From the NCBI GenBank assembly GCA_038380795.1, contig CM076266.1, forward strand, positions 36,035,425 through 36,099,424: DNA of 64,000 nucleotides, read 5' to 3'. The notes beneath the pieces were generated by a model that saw nothing but the letters and a program-made list of their open reading frames with translations, searched no databases and was not told the DNA's origin. Positions 25,906 to 38,800 of the stretch are shown here, piece after piece. The translations under genes were made by a program, and so were the position numbers. This DNA comes from Pyrocephalus nanus. Taxonomy: Eukaryota > Chordata > Aves > Passeriformes > Tyrannidae. Every line of letters begins with the position of its first letter. Position 1 is the first letter of the stretch.

Positions 25906-28900
25906 CTGCAGAGAAAATAAAATACACAGTAATATCAGTAAAATTAAATTTTTACGGAAAATTTTTAATCTGGAAAAGATGCTTAAAATTAAACTCAAAT
26001 AAATAATATATTTACCATTAACATAATGAATACACTCATTTTCATTGCCACGACAAGGTAGAGAAGTGCCCTAAATGTAGCATAAAAACATAAAACATAT
26101 GATGATTTTGGGCTGGGATCTGTGAACACTGAAGAAAAACATCTACCCCGTAATTCACTGCCTATCAAAGCAAGTGGAAATGATACAACCAGGTAATTCA
26201 CTTTGGGTGGCTTGGGTGAGATAACCTGGATGCAAGTTTCCTCTTCTTCACTCCAACATTCAGGATGATGGCCACTCACCATCCACTGCTTGATTTTTCC
26301 TAGGGATCATTCCACTGCTTTTCCAGATTTTCCCTTTTTGTGGCTTGACCTGTACATATGTATGAGACAACATTCTATGGAGGAAAACAAATCATTTGAG
26401 GCTGGTACTGGAGGATAAGAAAAATAAATTATTCCTTTACCTGATCTTTCTAAACAAAAATCCTTTCAGGGAGGCTCAGCTGAATGCACAGTAATTAAGA
26501 TGGAACTGTGCAGACTTTTCAGTCCTAGGGTCTATACTGAAAAGTAACAACTTTGCTGCACCTTACCGACTGACACCTCTGGTATCTACTCAAGCAGACA
26601 ATTTTCTCACCACTAAAACAATGACTAAAGTTTGACATGTTACTTATGTAGCATAAGGGTGTTCATGTGGAACTTACTTATTCTTAGGAGACCACAATCT
26701 GCTGTTATGAGCAGGAACACTCCATGTTATAGAGAAAAAAAACCCCAAACAAACGCAAACTTCTCTAACACTTTCCTCAGAGAAAAATTGCTGTAAGAGG
26801 CATGACTATTATGGCAGTCCTTCCTCACACGTATTAGAAGGACCCTCCTCCAGCTGAATGACATTGAGGCTGTTTATCTGAACATTCCACTGAGGCATAA
26901 ATCAATTTTGAGAAGCAGGCAAGTAAGCCTCAGATTTTTGATCATGACAAGTGTGCGAGCAAGTGAGGAGGAAAAACACCTGCATAGACAAACTACTCTA
27001 CAGACTTCTATAATTGTCAGCTACACAAAAATCTGGTTTAAACAAATGACATAGCATTTAAAAATAATTCTGGTTCTGTTTCTATTATTTCAATTTAAAT
27101 CAATAAAGAAAATTATGCAAACCCTGAAATTTTTGGTTTCTTCTACATATAAACAGCAAGTAAATAAGCAACTTTGGAGTATGTGGAGGTCATCATACTG
27201 GATAATTTAATTTCATCTTCACGTCCTGATTAATCTGTATTTAAATTCAAAGTATCTCTTTAGCCTGATTTATAGTTTGTCAGTTGATGGGGTTTGGGCT
27301 TTTTTTAAATAAACGCAAATTATAATAAATGAAGTAAAAATAATTTGATCAGGTTGCTAAGCTGCAAGTGAAAAACTTTATCTTACCCATTTTTAACTGG
27401 ATTGTTCTTTGAATATAAATATCAATGTTCACTCAAGCAAAAACTACTTATAAATAGAATTATGCTGATAATTATTTAAGTGTAACAAATTGAAGACACC
27501 TTGAATAAGAGAATACTATATTTCACCCACATAGGGAGCACTGCAAACTGATTATTCCCGATTGGTCAAGGAGAAAGCCCTATTTCACTGTGCTTCATTA
27601 CTATTCAGTCTTTAAAACAGTATTCAGAAATTGAAATAAGGTCACAATAAATTTGCTTGAAAGGCAAGGATTTTACCTGTTTCAATATGTATGTCATGTA
27701 GCACATCTGCTTCTGCAATGACCTTAAATCAAGAGAACTAAAACAGTTGATGTCAATCACAAATATACTTCCAGTAACTGGTGTTATTTTGCTAACTAGC
27801 TGCAAGGAAGCTGTAAATCAATTTTTTGCTGCATTGAAAATCCCCTTAAAAAATGAAATGCTGAGCATATATGGCTTTTGGTTTTTTCAAGATGCTAATG
27901 CACAAAATTAAGGACTAGATTCCTTTCACCTGAGCACCCTTTTGACTGGAGTTCATAAAAAAGAAAGACCAATAGTGCTGCCTGTTCAAATATTTGTTCT
28001 GTAGGAACTGTAAGAAATATTGCAACATCCCTATTTTTTCCTGACCCCATATGTATAATAATGTAATTTTTAAGTCATCTCAGTTAGGTCCTATTTCAGA
28101 CACAGAACATATCTATCTGCTCTGCTTCCCCCAATACACTCTACATGTACATCAGATAATTCTGAAGTAGCGAAGAACAAGTCTCAGCTGATTAGAAAAC
28201 TTACTCTGAGACACTGCACTGATTTTCAGAAATAAAAGAATTCTAAGATGAATAAAAATGCCTACGTTACTGCTTTTTGTTTACTGTCTGTATTGACAAA
28301 GCAAGGAAGTTGTACTAGTTCTGCAGATGAAAGGAAATGAAACTAATCACTGTAGTAGTGCTCTTTCATCACAGCAAGGCTAACATGGAAGAACAATTTA
28401 TAGTAACATGCCGACTTCATATTTCACAGTTTCTGTATGGAAAGCTGCTAAATACTCTGAGATCAAAAGCAATGCCCACTTCTCAACTTTAGAACAAAAA
28501 ATATCACTGCATTTATGTGACAAATTATTCTAATATCCATTTTTATATTACCAGGACCAGTAACAGTTACTTTCTTTATCTTAGGTCTCTAAAATACATA
28601 TCGAGCTGTATTTAACAGCACTGCGGAGCAAAGTTGACTGAGCTAGCAATAATTCAGGGGTTGTCTACCACTACCATTTGATCAATACTGTGGAACACCC
28701 CAATTTTCTTATGTTCTTCACTAAGAAAATAATGGAACAGTATACTGTGTGCATGAATAGATGCACCTTCTAGTTGTGCTTGATTAATAAAGTAATAGTA
28801 TTAGTTCATTATAATTTCATTCTTACATTGCTCTTCACCATGCAGTCACCTTTTAGTATGTATTCAGCTGTTAAATTATTCTTATGGAGGGTTTGAACAT

Positions 28901-29873
28901 ATGAATCCTTTCTGGTGTTCAGGCCAAAATTATGACATCATGAAAACACTCTTGTAGATATTAACAGAGACTGAAAGACTTTTGGTAGACACAGCATATG
29001 GAACAACTAAGTATAAATGGCTATATTTAAATAGAAAATTAGCCTAATCCAAATGATACTGGTATGTATGTGAATGCTTGGTATAAAAGCAAAATAGAAA
29101 ACGATGAGTGAGCAGCAGCTTCAGTGTGAAAAACAGTATGTCTGCAGCAGATTAAGACAGGGAATTCTCAAGGCAAATAAGTTGTGGAAATGGAGGAGAA
29201 AGACCAGGTAGAATCTGCTATATACTGCACTAGTCTCTACTGAAAAAGCCAGTCAATAACCAGCTATTTGCTAAATACAGCCAACTTTAAGAATATTATC
29301 AGTGACAAAACAGGAAAGAGAAATGCAAACAAACGTAATAGGGAACAAGCAGTTACCAACTGACCATTAAAAATGTATTGCAAATTACCCATGCTTGTTC
29401 TAAAAAAAGAACAGATATTATTTAAGTTTAGTAAGCTATACTTTCTAGCAAGTCTTTTGCAATCCTAATTCCCATTTCTAACCTACATTGGTTTTTTTCT
29501 GGAAGTAAATATTCAAAATATCCAAAAATATATTTGAAATACAGAATTTGTAATGCTTTCTGGAATTGCTTCAATTCTCCCTTCAATTCCCATCCCACCA
29601 CCACACCCCAGTCTTGGTATGACCAGAGAACTTGCCTGGTACCCATTACATACCAGACTATGTTCTTTTTTATTTTTTTGCTGGTCAATGGAAAATGGGA
29701 AATGCAGAAAGGTATGCCTTATGAGCCTTGAAGTCATCACATTTTTTCAGAGGCCAGGCTGTCAGTTTGATCTATTCTTCAAACTCTATTTGTTAAATCA
29801 TGCAAGCATTTTACCCAGTTATCAGAAAAACTGCCATAAGTTCTAACAAAGGAACAAATGTCAAGAAAGATGT

Positions 29874-29888
29874 AAAAAAAAAAAAAAA
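29874..29888 (+). repeat. A15 homopolymer
   Basis: Fifteen consecutive A followed by ttattattagg. No parent element was recognised. Confidence 0.85.
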
Positions 29889-30220
29889 TTATTATTAGGA
29901 GGTTTTAGAAATAAACACTAAATGATTAGTCCAGAGCTCTCAGTGAGGGCTGGAGATCTGTATTAGTGTATATTGTTCCTGCCTTAAAAAGATGACAATG
30001 GTGATGTTTAGAAATCACAATTTTTGCTTCAAACTGATGTAACTGTACTGTTACCTGTACCATTCACCACTTACATGACACTGTCTTCACAAACCAAATT
30101 AAAAAGTCATATACTGAAAAAATATATCCTCCCTCTCAGCAAAATAGAACTCTGTCATTAAGATAGTTAAAGAAAATTAAAACTAGATACATGTCTAGAC
30201 AACCCCTTAGAATACTTTTT

Positions 30221-30263
30221 TTATGTTTCAAAAGTTTGTTATGTTATGTTTCAAAAGTCTGTT
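30221..30263 (+). repeat. Short tandem duplication, 23-bp period
   Basis: ttatgtttcaaaagtttgtt at 30221-30240 recurs at 30244-30263 with one mismatch (tctgtt for tttgtt). It is a two-unit tandem repeat with a 3-bp connecting atg. Confidence 0.85.
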
Positions 30264-31774
30264 CTTTGAAAGAGATAAATGCTATGAACTAACACTGTGT
30301 AGATCTATGCATGTATGAAAGTGCTCATACATATGTATAAATGCATGTTTTTGAGACCATTCATTCCATTTCAGCTGAATTTGAACAATGAAGATCAATT
30401 TCTACGAGGCTCACAAAGACAAGTCTTCTGGTAGATGGTAAACCATCCTGTTTATGCCTTCAACTTAGGGAAAACATATAGATTGAACTTAACACTACAT
30501 ATTTTGAATACTGTATTTAACAAAGACAGATCTTGAGAAAGAAATCTTTCAAAACCCCCAGGATTTAGTCATTCCTCCACATGTGAACTGGTTGGTAGCA
30601 CACTAACAGAGACATCAGCTGCATTTTAAAACAGAAGAGCCAGCCAATGATAAACTGTGTCTGGCTGATGAAACTCAGTGAGAGAAAATACCTTCAACTG
30701 ACAGAATTGCAACACCAAGGATGAATGTTATTTTTAGCAAGTAAAGCACACCACACATTTACATCTTGAAATCTGTGAATATGTGTTGCCAATACTGTTA
30801 GCCTTACATTCCAACAGCAACACTGAAACTATACTTACAGTAGGTATAAACCAAATCTTCATTAAAATGGTGCTCACATTCTACTTTCACCCAAATCTCA
30901 GCATATTAGGATTCTGAAACCACAAACTACAACATTCCTGAAAACAGTTTAGCATTCAGAGGCCAAAATGGAGCTCTTAACAGTAGTAAGAAAAATGTAA
31001 TTTGCATTGTCCAGACATTTTATTAAGTCCAGGATAATACAAATGGCACCAATAGCAAATAGCACTTCTCAAAAAAAGGAAATCAAACATAGGGCATCCC
31101 AAACTGCTAATACATAAGCTGCTAATAGTATCTGCACCACTTCAAAAGGTATGTGTGGCACAGAGTTGTTACCATTGCCCCAAGCAACAACGGCAAAGAA
31201 AGGAACTCTGGTAGGGACGGCATATAAACACTTTGACCTGAAGAACCATTATAAGTACCAGGAACTCAAACAAAATATGGTCAGTTCAATTCAACATACA
31301 ATTGAATATATGTATAAACTGTATCCAAGCAGCCCACTATTCAATATCAATACACCAGAAGGCATTTTGTTGTAGCACTGGAATAAGCTAAAGAACTATT
31401 CTTAGTTCTTTTAGTGACAACTGCTATGGTCAGCTTGCTCTGCAGCTGCATAAAGAGTTGTTTTAAACTACATGCGCTGCCTTCTATTTTCTGCTGGAAA
31501 AGAGTGGTGTTATAGCAAAGAAGAAAAGAAATTACTGTAAAATCAGATTGTAAACTCATATTAAACCTCACAACTCGGATTGTTCTAACAGTGTGGACAC
31601 CACACTTAAAACATTCTGAACACCCAACTTTTAACCAGGACCACCATAAACAAGAGAAGTAGACTTCTAATAAGTAAAAAAACATTCACTGCTTTACATT
31701 CATTCCAATCTGTGGTTTTCCAGTATAAAAAAGATATGGACTTACTGTCCAGCACAGTGCCACAAAAAGAGTTA

Positions 31775-32037
31775 AGGAACTGGAGCATCTTTTATATAAG
31801 GACAAGTTGAGAGGGCAGAGACTGTTCAGCCTGGAGCAGAGAAGGCTCAGAAGGAATCCAGGTGGTGAAACACTGGAAGAAGCTTCCCAGAAAGATTGTG
31901 GAGTCTCCGTCCTCAGTGATATTCAACAGCCAACTCAACACAGTCTTGGGCAACCTGGTCTATCAGATCCTGCTTTGAGCAAGGGGGTTGGACTAGATGA
32001 TCTCCGGAGGTGCCTTCCAACCTCAATGACTCTATGT
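31775..32037 (+). mobile_element. CR1 LINE fragment with internal deletion
   Basis: The left part encodes the CR1 ORF2 C-terminal remnant LFSLEQRRLRR. It then jumps to the CR1 3' region (gggcaacctggtctatcaga and 'ggttggactagatgatctcc') and ends 'ccttccaacctcaatgactc'. The join after the RRLRR remnant omits sequence normally present, so the copy is internally deleted. It lies about 330 bp from an oppositely oriented CR1. Confidence 0.85.
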
Positions 32038-32366
32038 AAATAAGGATTTTAGTAAAGTTGACATCACCAGTCAAAAGAATTAAGCTTTCTGGCTCAAGAC
32101 AACAATCAATAATAACTTCATTATAGATAAAAATCAGGTATAAATTTGCACAAAAAGTTCAAAGCTGCTCTATAAACAACTGATCTTTTTACTATCCAAG
32201 TACAGTCCAAAGCGCCAAGGTAAGAAATGACTGCTTCTTCTGTATAGATGGGGTACTCTTCACATCAAACTAAATTTCCTTCAAAGCAGTAAGGTTTTTA
32301 GCAAAAGGTTTTTAGTCTAAATCAGAAATTATTTCTTCAACTAAGCAAGGAAATAAATTTAGCAAA

Positions 32367-32868
32367 GAAACAGAGTCATTGAAGTTAGAAGGGACTTCAA
32401 GAGGTCATCTGGTCCAAATCCTCCATCTCATGCAAGGCAACCTAGCATGGCTGGCTGCTCAGGACCATGTCCCAAAAGGCTTTTGAGTATCTCCACAACC
32501 TCTCTGGGCAACTTGTTTCCATGCTCAGCCACTCTTACAGCCAAAAAGTGTTTCCTGATGTTCTTGCAGAGCCTCCTGTTTTTAATTTCATGCCTCTTCT
32601 CCTGTCTCTGGGCACCACTGAAAGTAGCCTGTCTCTGCCCTCTCTGCATCCATCCCCTCTTCAGGCATTTATACACACTGATGAGATCCACCTTGGCCTT
32701 CTCTTCTCCAGACTGAACAGTGCCAGCTCTTCCACCTTAGTGACCCTTTGTTTGACTCTCTTGTGCATGTTCGTGTTTCCCTTGTACTGGAGAACTCAGC
32801 ACTGGACACAGCACTGCAGGTGTGACCTCACCAGTGTTGAATAGGGCAGAAGGATCACCTCCCACAAC
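32367..32868 (-). mobile_element. CR1 LINE fragment
   Basis: The left end (cagagtcattgaagttagaa, then 'gggacttcaagaggtcatctggtcca') is the reverse complement of a CR1 3' end. The right part (ctccagactgaacagtgcca and 'ggacacagcactgcaggtgtgacctcacc') is CR1 ORF2 3' sequence. It is about 500 bp, 5'-truncated, with frames interrupted. Confidence 0.85.
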
Positions 32869-34874
32869 CTTAACATATATTATGATATAATTAGGCATTA
32901 TGTTTCTCTTTAGACTTTAAACCACTGTCCTTTTCCAAGAAAAATGCAGATGAAATTTCCATTATGCTTCCTAAGCTCACTGGCATATTACAATATAAAT
33001 GTAATGCTGTACCTCACTGACAGTGGCAGTATATCTCTGTAAGCAGAAAAAACACAGGAATAGACTCATGGCTTAACTTTCTCAGCCTTCCTTTTCCCCT
33101 CTCACCTCTTTTTGGAATGTTTTACATTCTAGGAAACACATACACAGAAAATGGTTTTTTGTCTTCAGAAAGAAGCATGCTGAGATTATGCCATAATACA
33201 GCCCAGGAGCATAAGGGATGAAATCCCCTTACCAAAACTAATTCTTGTAGGTCCGAGAAAAAATATGACATAATCTGTTCTTAATTCTCCAGTATCCCAA
33301 AATGAATTAAGATTTCCCACAGGTCAATAAAATTTTTCAAAGGAACAAACAGTCCACGAGTTATTAATTAAAAAGTTTTCTATTATTTCCTAATTTCTCT
33401 TGAGTAAAGTAGAATAAATGTAATAATCAGCAGCTCTCTTCTAAACTGTGTGCCCAATGACAATAAACTCTTAAATTTGATAGTCATTTCTCTTCACTTT
33501 CCTGATACTCTGGTTGTTGTAGCAAAATGTTTTTTTAAGTTTTTAAGCTAAAGCTGATAGAATGAAAAACTACACAAAAAGTGGACAATAAAGAAGCACA
33601 TGTATATGAAAGGAAAAGAGAACTACTATTGGAAACATGGAATACAGTTAAGAGAAGTTGCTATGATCTGACCTATTTTTATGCTCTTCCATAAACGTTC
33701 TGTTGGACTACATTAGAAAGAGGACAGTGAGCTACATGAACTCCTCTTCCTAAGTAGCTGTGTTATTTTATGCTCTTATGAATACTGTGAGTCAGCCATT
33801 AGACATAATGGGATTAGCAAGAGGATACAAAAAGCTTCCCCTTTCATGCTCTGAACAAAAAATGCAGAAATCTTGACTTCACAGAAGCATCAAGTTGTCA
33901 TTATTGGAGCTTTTTAATCAATGCAAAACAGCTCATACTTTACAACATTTGGCACTGGAGTCTGAGAATCCAAAATTAGATGTTTGCTTCTGCCCTTGTG
34001 GACTGAAAAGCCCAGCATAAGCTGAGGTTATCATCTGCAGTTCTGTTTTTGGAAGCATAATTACAACGTTCACGACTGATCTGTTATAAAACAGGAAAAT
34101 AAAAACTGATAATAAGCAGCATAATTCCTTCTGAAGAAACTGCCCAAGCTATTCACTATATTTTCCATCAATACTTATTTTTCCATCAGTTTTTGTGACA
34201 GACAAACAACTACACAGTCAGTAACAATTTCAATTCATCTCAAAAAACAGGATCTAAAATTATTATAATTTATTAAACATGGCAAAAACCATTACCTGGG
34301 CTATTTGCAATATTAAATTCCACTGAATGATGTATATTTTCCCTTAGATCTGTTCACCACTGAACTGTATCCATTTATTACCTAAATAAAGACAGTTCTA
34401 CTCTGCAGAGATTTGATAATGAAAGCAAGAATACCGTAAGAAAGCCAGAGGCAGTAATGGAAATAGTGAGACAGGGTGTGTAATCACAAGTTAAATGCTG
34501 CGTTTGTATTGCCAACTCTGAAACTGTTTTAACACACACTATAACAATCTACCACTAAGACTGAGAAAGTTGTTGAAAGTCTAAGCAGCCACATACCTCA
34601 CACCTTGATGATCTTTGCAAATCTGGAGGCATCAATAATTCATACATGTTCAAGAGTACTTTGTTACTTTAGCGAGATCAAAATTGTGGAAGCTATACCT
34701 ACTATCGCCAATCCGCTTACTGGAAAAACATACCCTAATGCAAAAATCAATACAAGCAACTGTCTTTAACCGTTGTTTTCCTGCTGGAACATCAGGTTAA
34801 GTTCAACATTCACTTCAGCTATCAGAGAAGATCTAAGAATTTTAAAAGGCTAAAAATTTAATGGTGTCTTCATT

Positions 34875-35830
34875 TCAGCATGAGCATTTGAAAAGGGACT
34901 TTGTCAAATGCTTTGGAAAATCCAACCAGACTGATCTTCTGTGTCTACATGCTTCTTGACTTCAAAGAACTCCAAGGGATTAATAAGCCCTTCATTTTAT
35001 AAAAGCTGTATTGACTCTTCCACAACATGACACTTTTCTCCATGTTTCCTCTAATTTTCTTCTTCAAAACAGTTTCTACCCATTTTCACAGTACAGATGT
35101 CAGCCTGTCTGATCTGTAATTTCTTCATCTTCCCTAGAAATCTCTTAGAACACTGGCACCACACTAACAATTTTGATAGTCAGTTGTAAGTGAGAGGATA
35201 CACACAACGATTAGCACTTTTGATACATAACTCTCGAGATCTTTCAGAACTCTTGACTAAATATCACCTCTATCTGGTACATTATTTTCTCATTTTGCCA
35301 TTCCTGTGTAATATCTTCTAAACCAGCATTTCAGTTAAAGATGAATTCTCCAATGAGTCCCTCACAAAGAAGCATTTCATATGGAAATTTAATCTCCACA
35401 GGTAAACGTATGCAAAAACTAATTTAGTGTTGTGGGTTTTCTCTTTAGCTGGGGCTTTCTTTTATATGTTGATCAACTCGTGGTCTTACACACTCTTTGA
35501 CAGGCTTCCTGTTTCTGGTATATTCAGAAAAGAAGTTACTGTTATTTCTAAGTCTGTGCAGGTTATTCTTAGCTTTCTCATATTTCTTATTTAACATGGC
35601 AGGGTTAAATATCTATCCTGTCTTCCCCATTTGCACATGACTTCATCTTTTTGGAAGATGCCTTTTTTTGCCTTTTTTTTTTTTTTTTCCCCACAAGAAC
35701 CTCCTCGTTTTTGTCCTCCTCAAGTCTTTTTTGATAAGTAGGACATATTTATTTCAAGCTCCCCATCTTTAGAGTGTCTGATGTCTGTTCTTCTGACTAC
35801 TTCTCTTATCTAACAAGGTTACTTATTTTT
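34875..35830 (-). mobile_element. Old CR1/L3-like LINE fossil (RT and pre-RT region)
   Basis: The plus strand reads ttgtcaaatgctttggaaaa, then 'tccaaccagactgatc' and later 'caaagaactccaagggattaataagccc' and 'gctgtattgactcttccacaacatg'. This order resembles the reverse complement of the RT region of old amniote CR1/L3-type LINEs. Further right, ctttttggaagatgcctttt and 'gcctttttttttttt' resemble the pre-RT part. No frame survives, and divergence is far greater than in the other CR1 copies. Boundaries are rough and the call rests on recalled consensus wording. Confidence 0.55.
35673..35688 (+). repeat. T16 homopolymer
   Basis: Sixteen T within the old LINE fossil, preceded by a shorter T7 tract. 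Confidence 0.85.
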
Positions 35831-38800
35831 ACGCAGATTTTTTTAAAACTATTTTTAAGAGCAGTTATGCTCTTAAGTGTAAAAGCAAGGAATAATAGTT
35901 TTTCAATCTTCTGTGCAAAGCCTACGTTGTTTTCTTTATAAGCCAGATAATGCTAAGAGTTAAACCGTAACATGGAATACCCATGGAGCTCGACTGCAGA
36001 AGACAAGAGTTCAAGAAGAACATTCTGAACCAACTAGAAAACACAACACAGCTATCATGGCCTATGCCAGTCAAGTATTCCTTAGAAAAAGTACCAGATG
36101 GAAAAATCTGGATTTTCTTCAAGTGCACAAAGCAGACAGTGGTCAGATGCTACAGTGTAATTTAAAATCAAATGAGATCCAAAGATTGAGTTCTAATACA
36201 AGAGACTGGTGACCACATTGAACTCAGCCTCCTCTGATGGAGTCAGAAACTATTTAGATCAAAAGAAAGCTGAAGAAGTATTAAGATCAAATAGAGTTGA
36301 AGTAACCTATTCACTCACTTAGATTTAGGAGATAAACTGGTAGTTACCAGCACTAGATCCAGTATTTTTTCAGTTACCCCAGAAGTTTGGGGCAGTTTCT
36401 GGAACAACAGCTTCTCAACCAAGTAACTCTGGCACATTAGTAGACAGACCAAGTAGAAAAGTATTATCTACTTGTTTTCTCAAGATACAAATCTGTAACC
36501 ACAGCACAACAACTGTAATCCTTCTTACCTTATTTGCAAAGTAACCATAACCAAGGACATACATCAACAACAAGGTAACTAATACAGATTTTATGAGCTA
36601 AGCATAACTCAGATCTGCTAATGACTCTTAGGCCCTGGGAAAGAGGCAATGGATATACTCTGTGCTTCCTTCAGAATTATGAGCTTCAATCCAACATGCC
36701 TGATAAAGAAGAGCTCCACCCAATTCATCTATATGAATATCACACTGAGTTTTGAAGGTGAAAAATATTTAAGATTTTGAGCAGTAGTTGAACTTTTGTG
36801 AAGTAGCTGAAGTATGAGAAAACTATTAACATTTTACCAAAACCTTGACAATCAACCCATTTTAGCTTGTCTTTTAATAAGCCATACCAGTATCTGTCCA
36901 GTCCATAACTCTACAAGGTTTAGTGTCAAACTATCAACTTCCGTATGGGACAGACACATTCAAGTTCCAAATACAGACTATCATATTTAGTTTATGTCAT
37001 TGCCAAAATTTCAAACTCCATAACATAAAGTTAACTTCTGTATGATTGCATATGCAGTCTGCTGTATTGAGTCAGTAGCTGAAATGAGGCAACAATAAAG
37101 CAACTGGATTTAAGCTTACTACAGTGCTACTAATCACCAATCATATGGTGTTTTCCAACTTAACAACTTCACTCTGTTTTATTACCTCACATTTTCATTA
37201 TCTCACAACCCCCACCACTAATAAGTTCTCAAGTCCATGTTCTCAAGTCCCTCCCTAAGGTAGGTATACAAAATCTATTCACCTTACTTGATTTCACTTA
37301 AATCAAATACAGACCTCCTATACTGCAGTCTGCAGACAAAAAAAAAAAAACAAAAAAACAAACGCACACCACCACTCCTAGAAACTGGGGGGGAAAAAAA
37401 AAGGAATTAGCAGCATTATGTAATTAGGAATTAATAACATTTAATCCTAATTATTGTAGCAGCATTACTTTATCTTTTGCACACAGGTACAGTTATCTGC
37501 CTGTTTTGTGTTAGTTTTTCTCTTAGAAGTAAATGCCTGCTTCCAAAGTTCAGAAAACCTTATATTCATCAGATGGGGCACTGGGGCACTTCGTCCTCCA
37601 CTAAGGGCAGAGAGAGAGACAGTCAAATTCTCAACAGTATCTGGTTTCATTTGAATGCTCCTCTAGCATATCTTTGCAGTGCTATTATACTCATCACTGA
37701 ATAATGCTGCAGACTTGGGGCAAGATAATTTTGTTTTGTCTTGCCATAGCATAACTTCTTAAGGCTTACTTACAGTTTATCTTAAAGGTTATAAGATATT
37801 TAAAAAAAAACATGCAATGTTGTGGAAGAGGCACTTGCCTTAACTCCAAAGCTTCAATCTGCAGCACTGATCAGTGATGGGTGTGATGACACCAACAGAG
37901 TGCATGCTGAAGTATCACATAAAGGAAGCTGAAGTTCATGAACAAGAGGGAAAAATAAAACATTGTTAAACAGTGAAAAGATGGTAGGGTGAAAAATATT
38001 CAGGAGAACTGAGAAGTGAAAGAAAAATATACAGCTTAAACTGTTGCCTTTCTAAACATCTCCTTGTAATATTTGGTTTTCTTATCCTGAAAAGATACCC
38101 CAGTTCTTATAACATGGGGTAAAAGTAAAAGGTTTTAACCCATTAATAGTACTAGCCTTGATCACTTACAGCTCCTCCACTAATACAGCAGTGCACGCAG
38201 ACAATTTTAGAAAGCATTACGTGCTATTTGTTTAAAGGTAAAGACACCAAGTATCCAGTCATATACTAATTATTATGATTTGCCTCGTTGTTTCTTTAAA
38301 AAATATATGTACCTGTACTACACTGAAGATACTCTCTCCTTTTCATGTGCCCCTGCAGTATTGGACATGTTTGTAATTATTTCAGTGTAGTCTGACTGTC
38401 CCACTGTAAAGGTCTTGCATCCTTTCTCACTTTACAGACCAACAATGACTCCTTTAAACACTCCCAATGTAAACAAACTCTGAAGAACTAAAATCTCAGC
38501 TGAATACTGCTTTCTAGGTTTACTATCAGTTTATAAAAAAGAAAGTATTTCTTACAAATAAGAATTAGATGAAAACATCATGAACCTGAAAGAGCCACAC
38601 TTTGAGAATGCCATTACATGTGCTACATTGAGAGGGCACACAAGGTAATGACAAGCCTATGCATTTATGGTACTAACCAAGGTTTGTTTAATAAACATTT
38701 AACACTATCTTTGTTATAAACACTATTTCATACAGGACTTGACACACTGGAAGTACACAGTTACATAATTTTGACCTATACTGAGGCCTAAGCCAGCAGA

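Noticed and set aside
32467..32844. 125-codon plus-strand open frame
   Set aside because: It is the antisense of a CR1 LINE fragment, not a gene.
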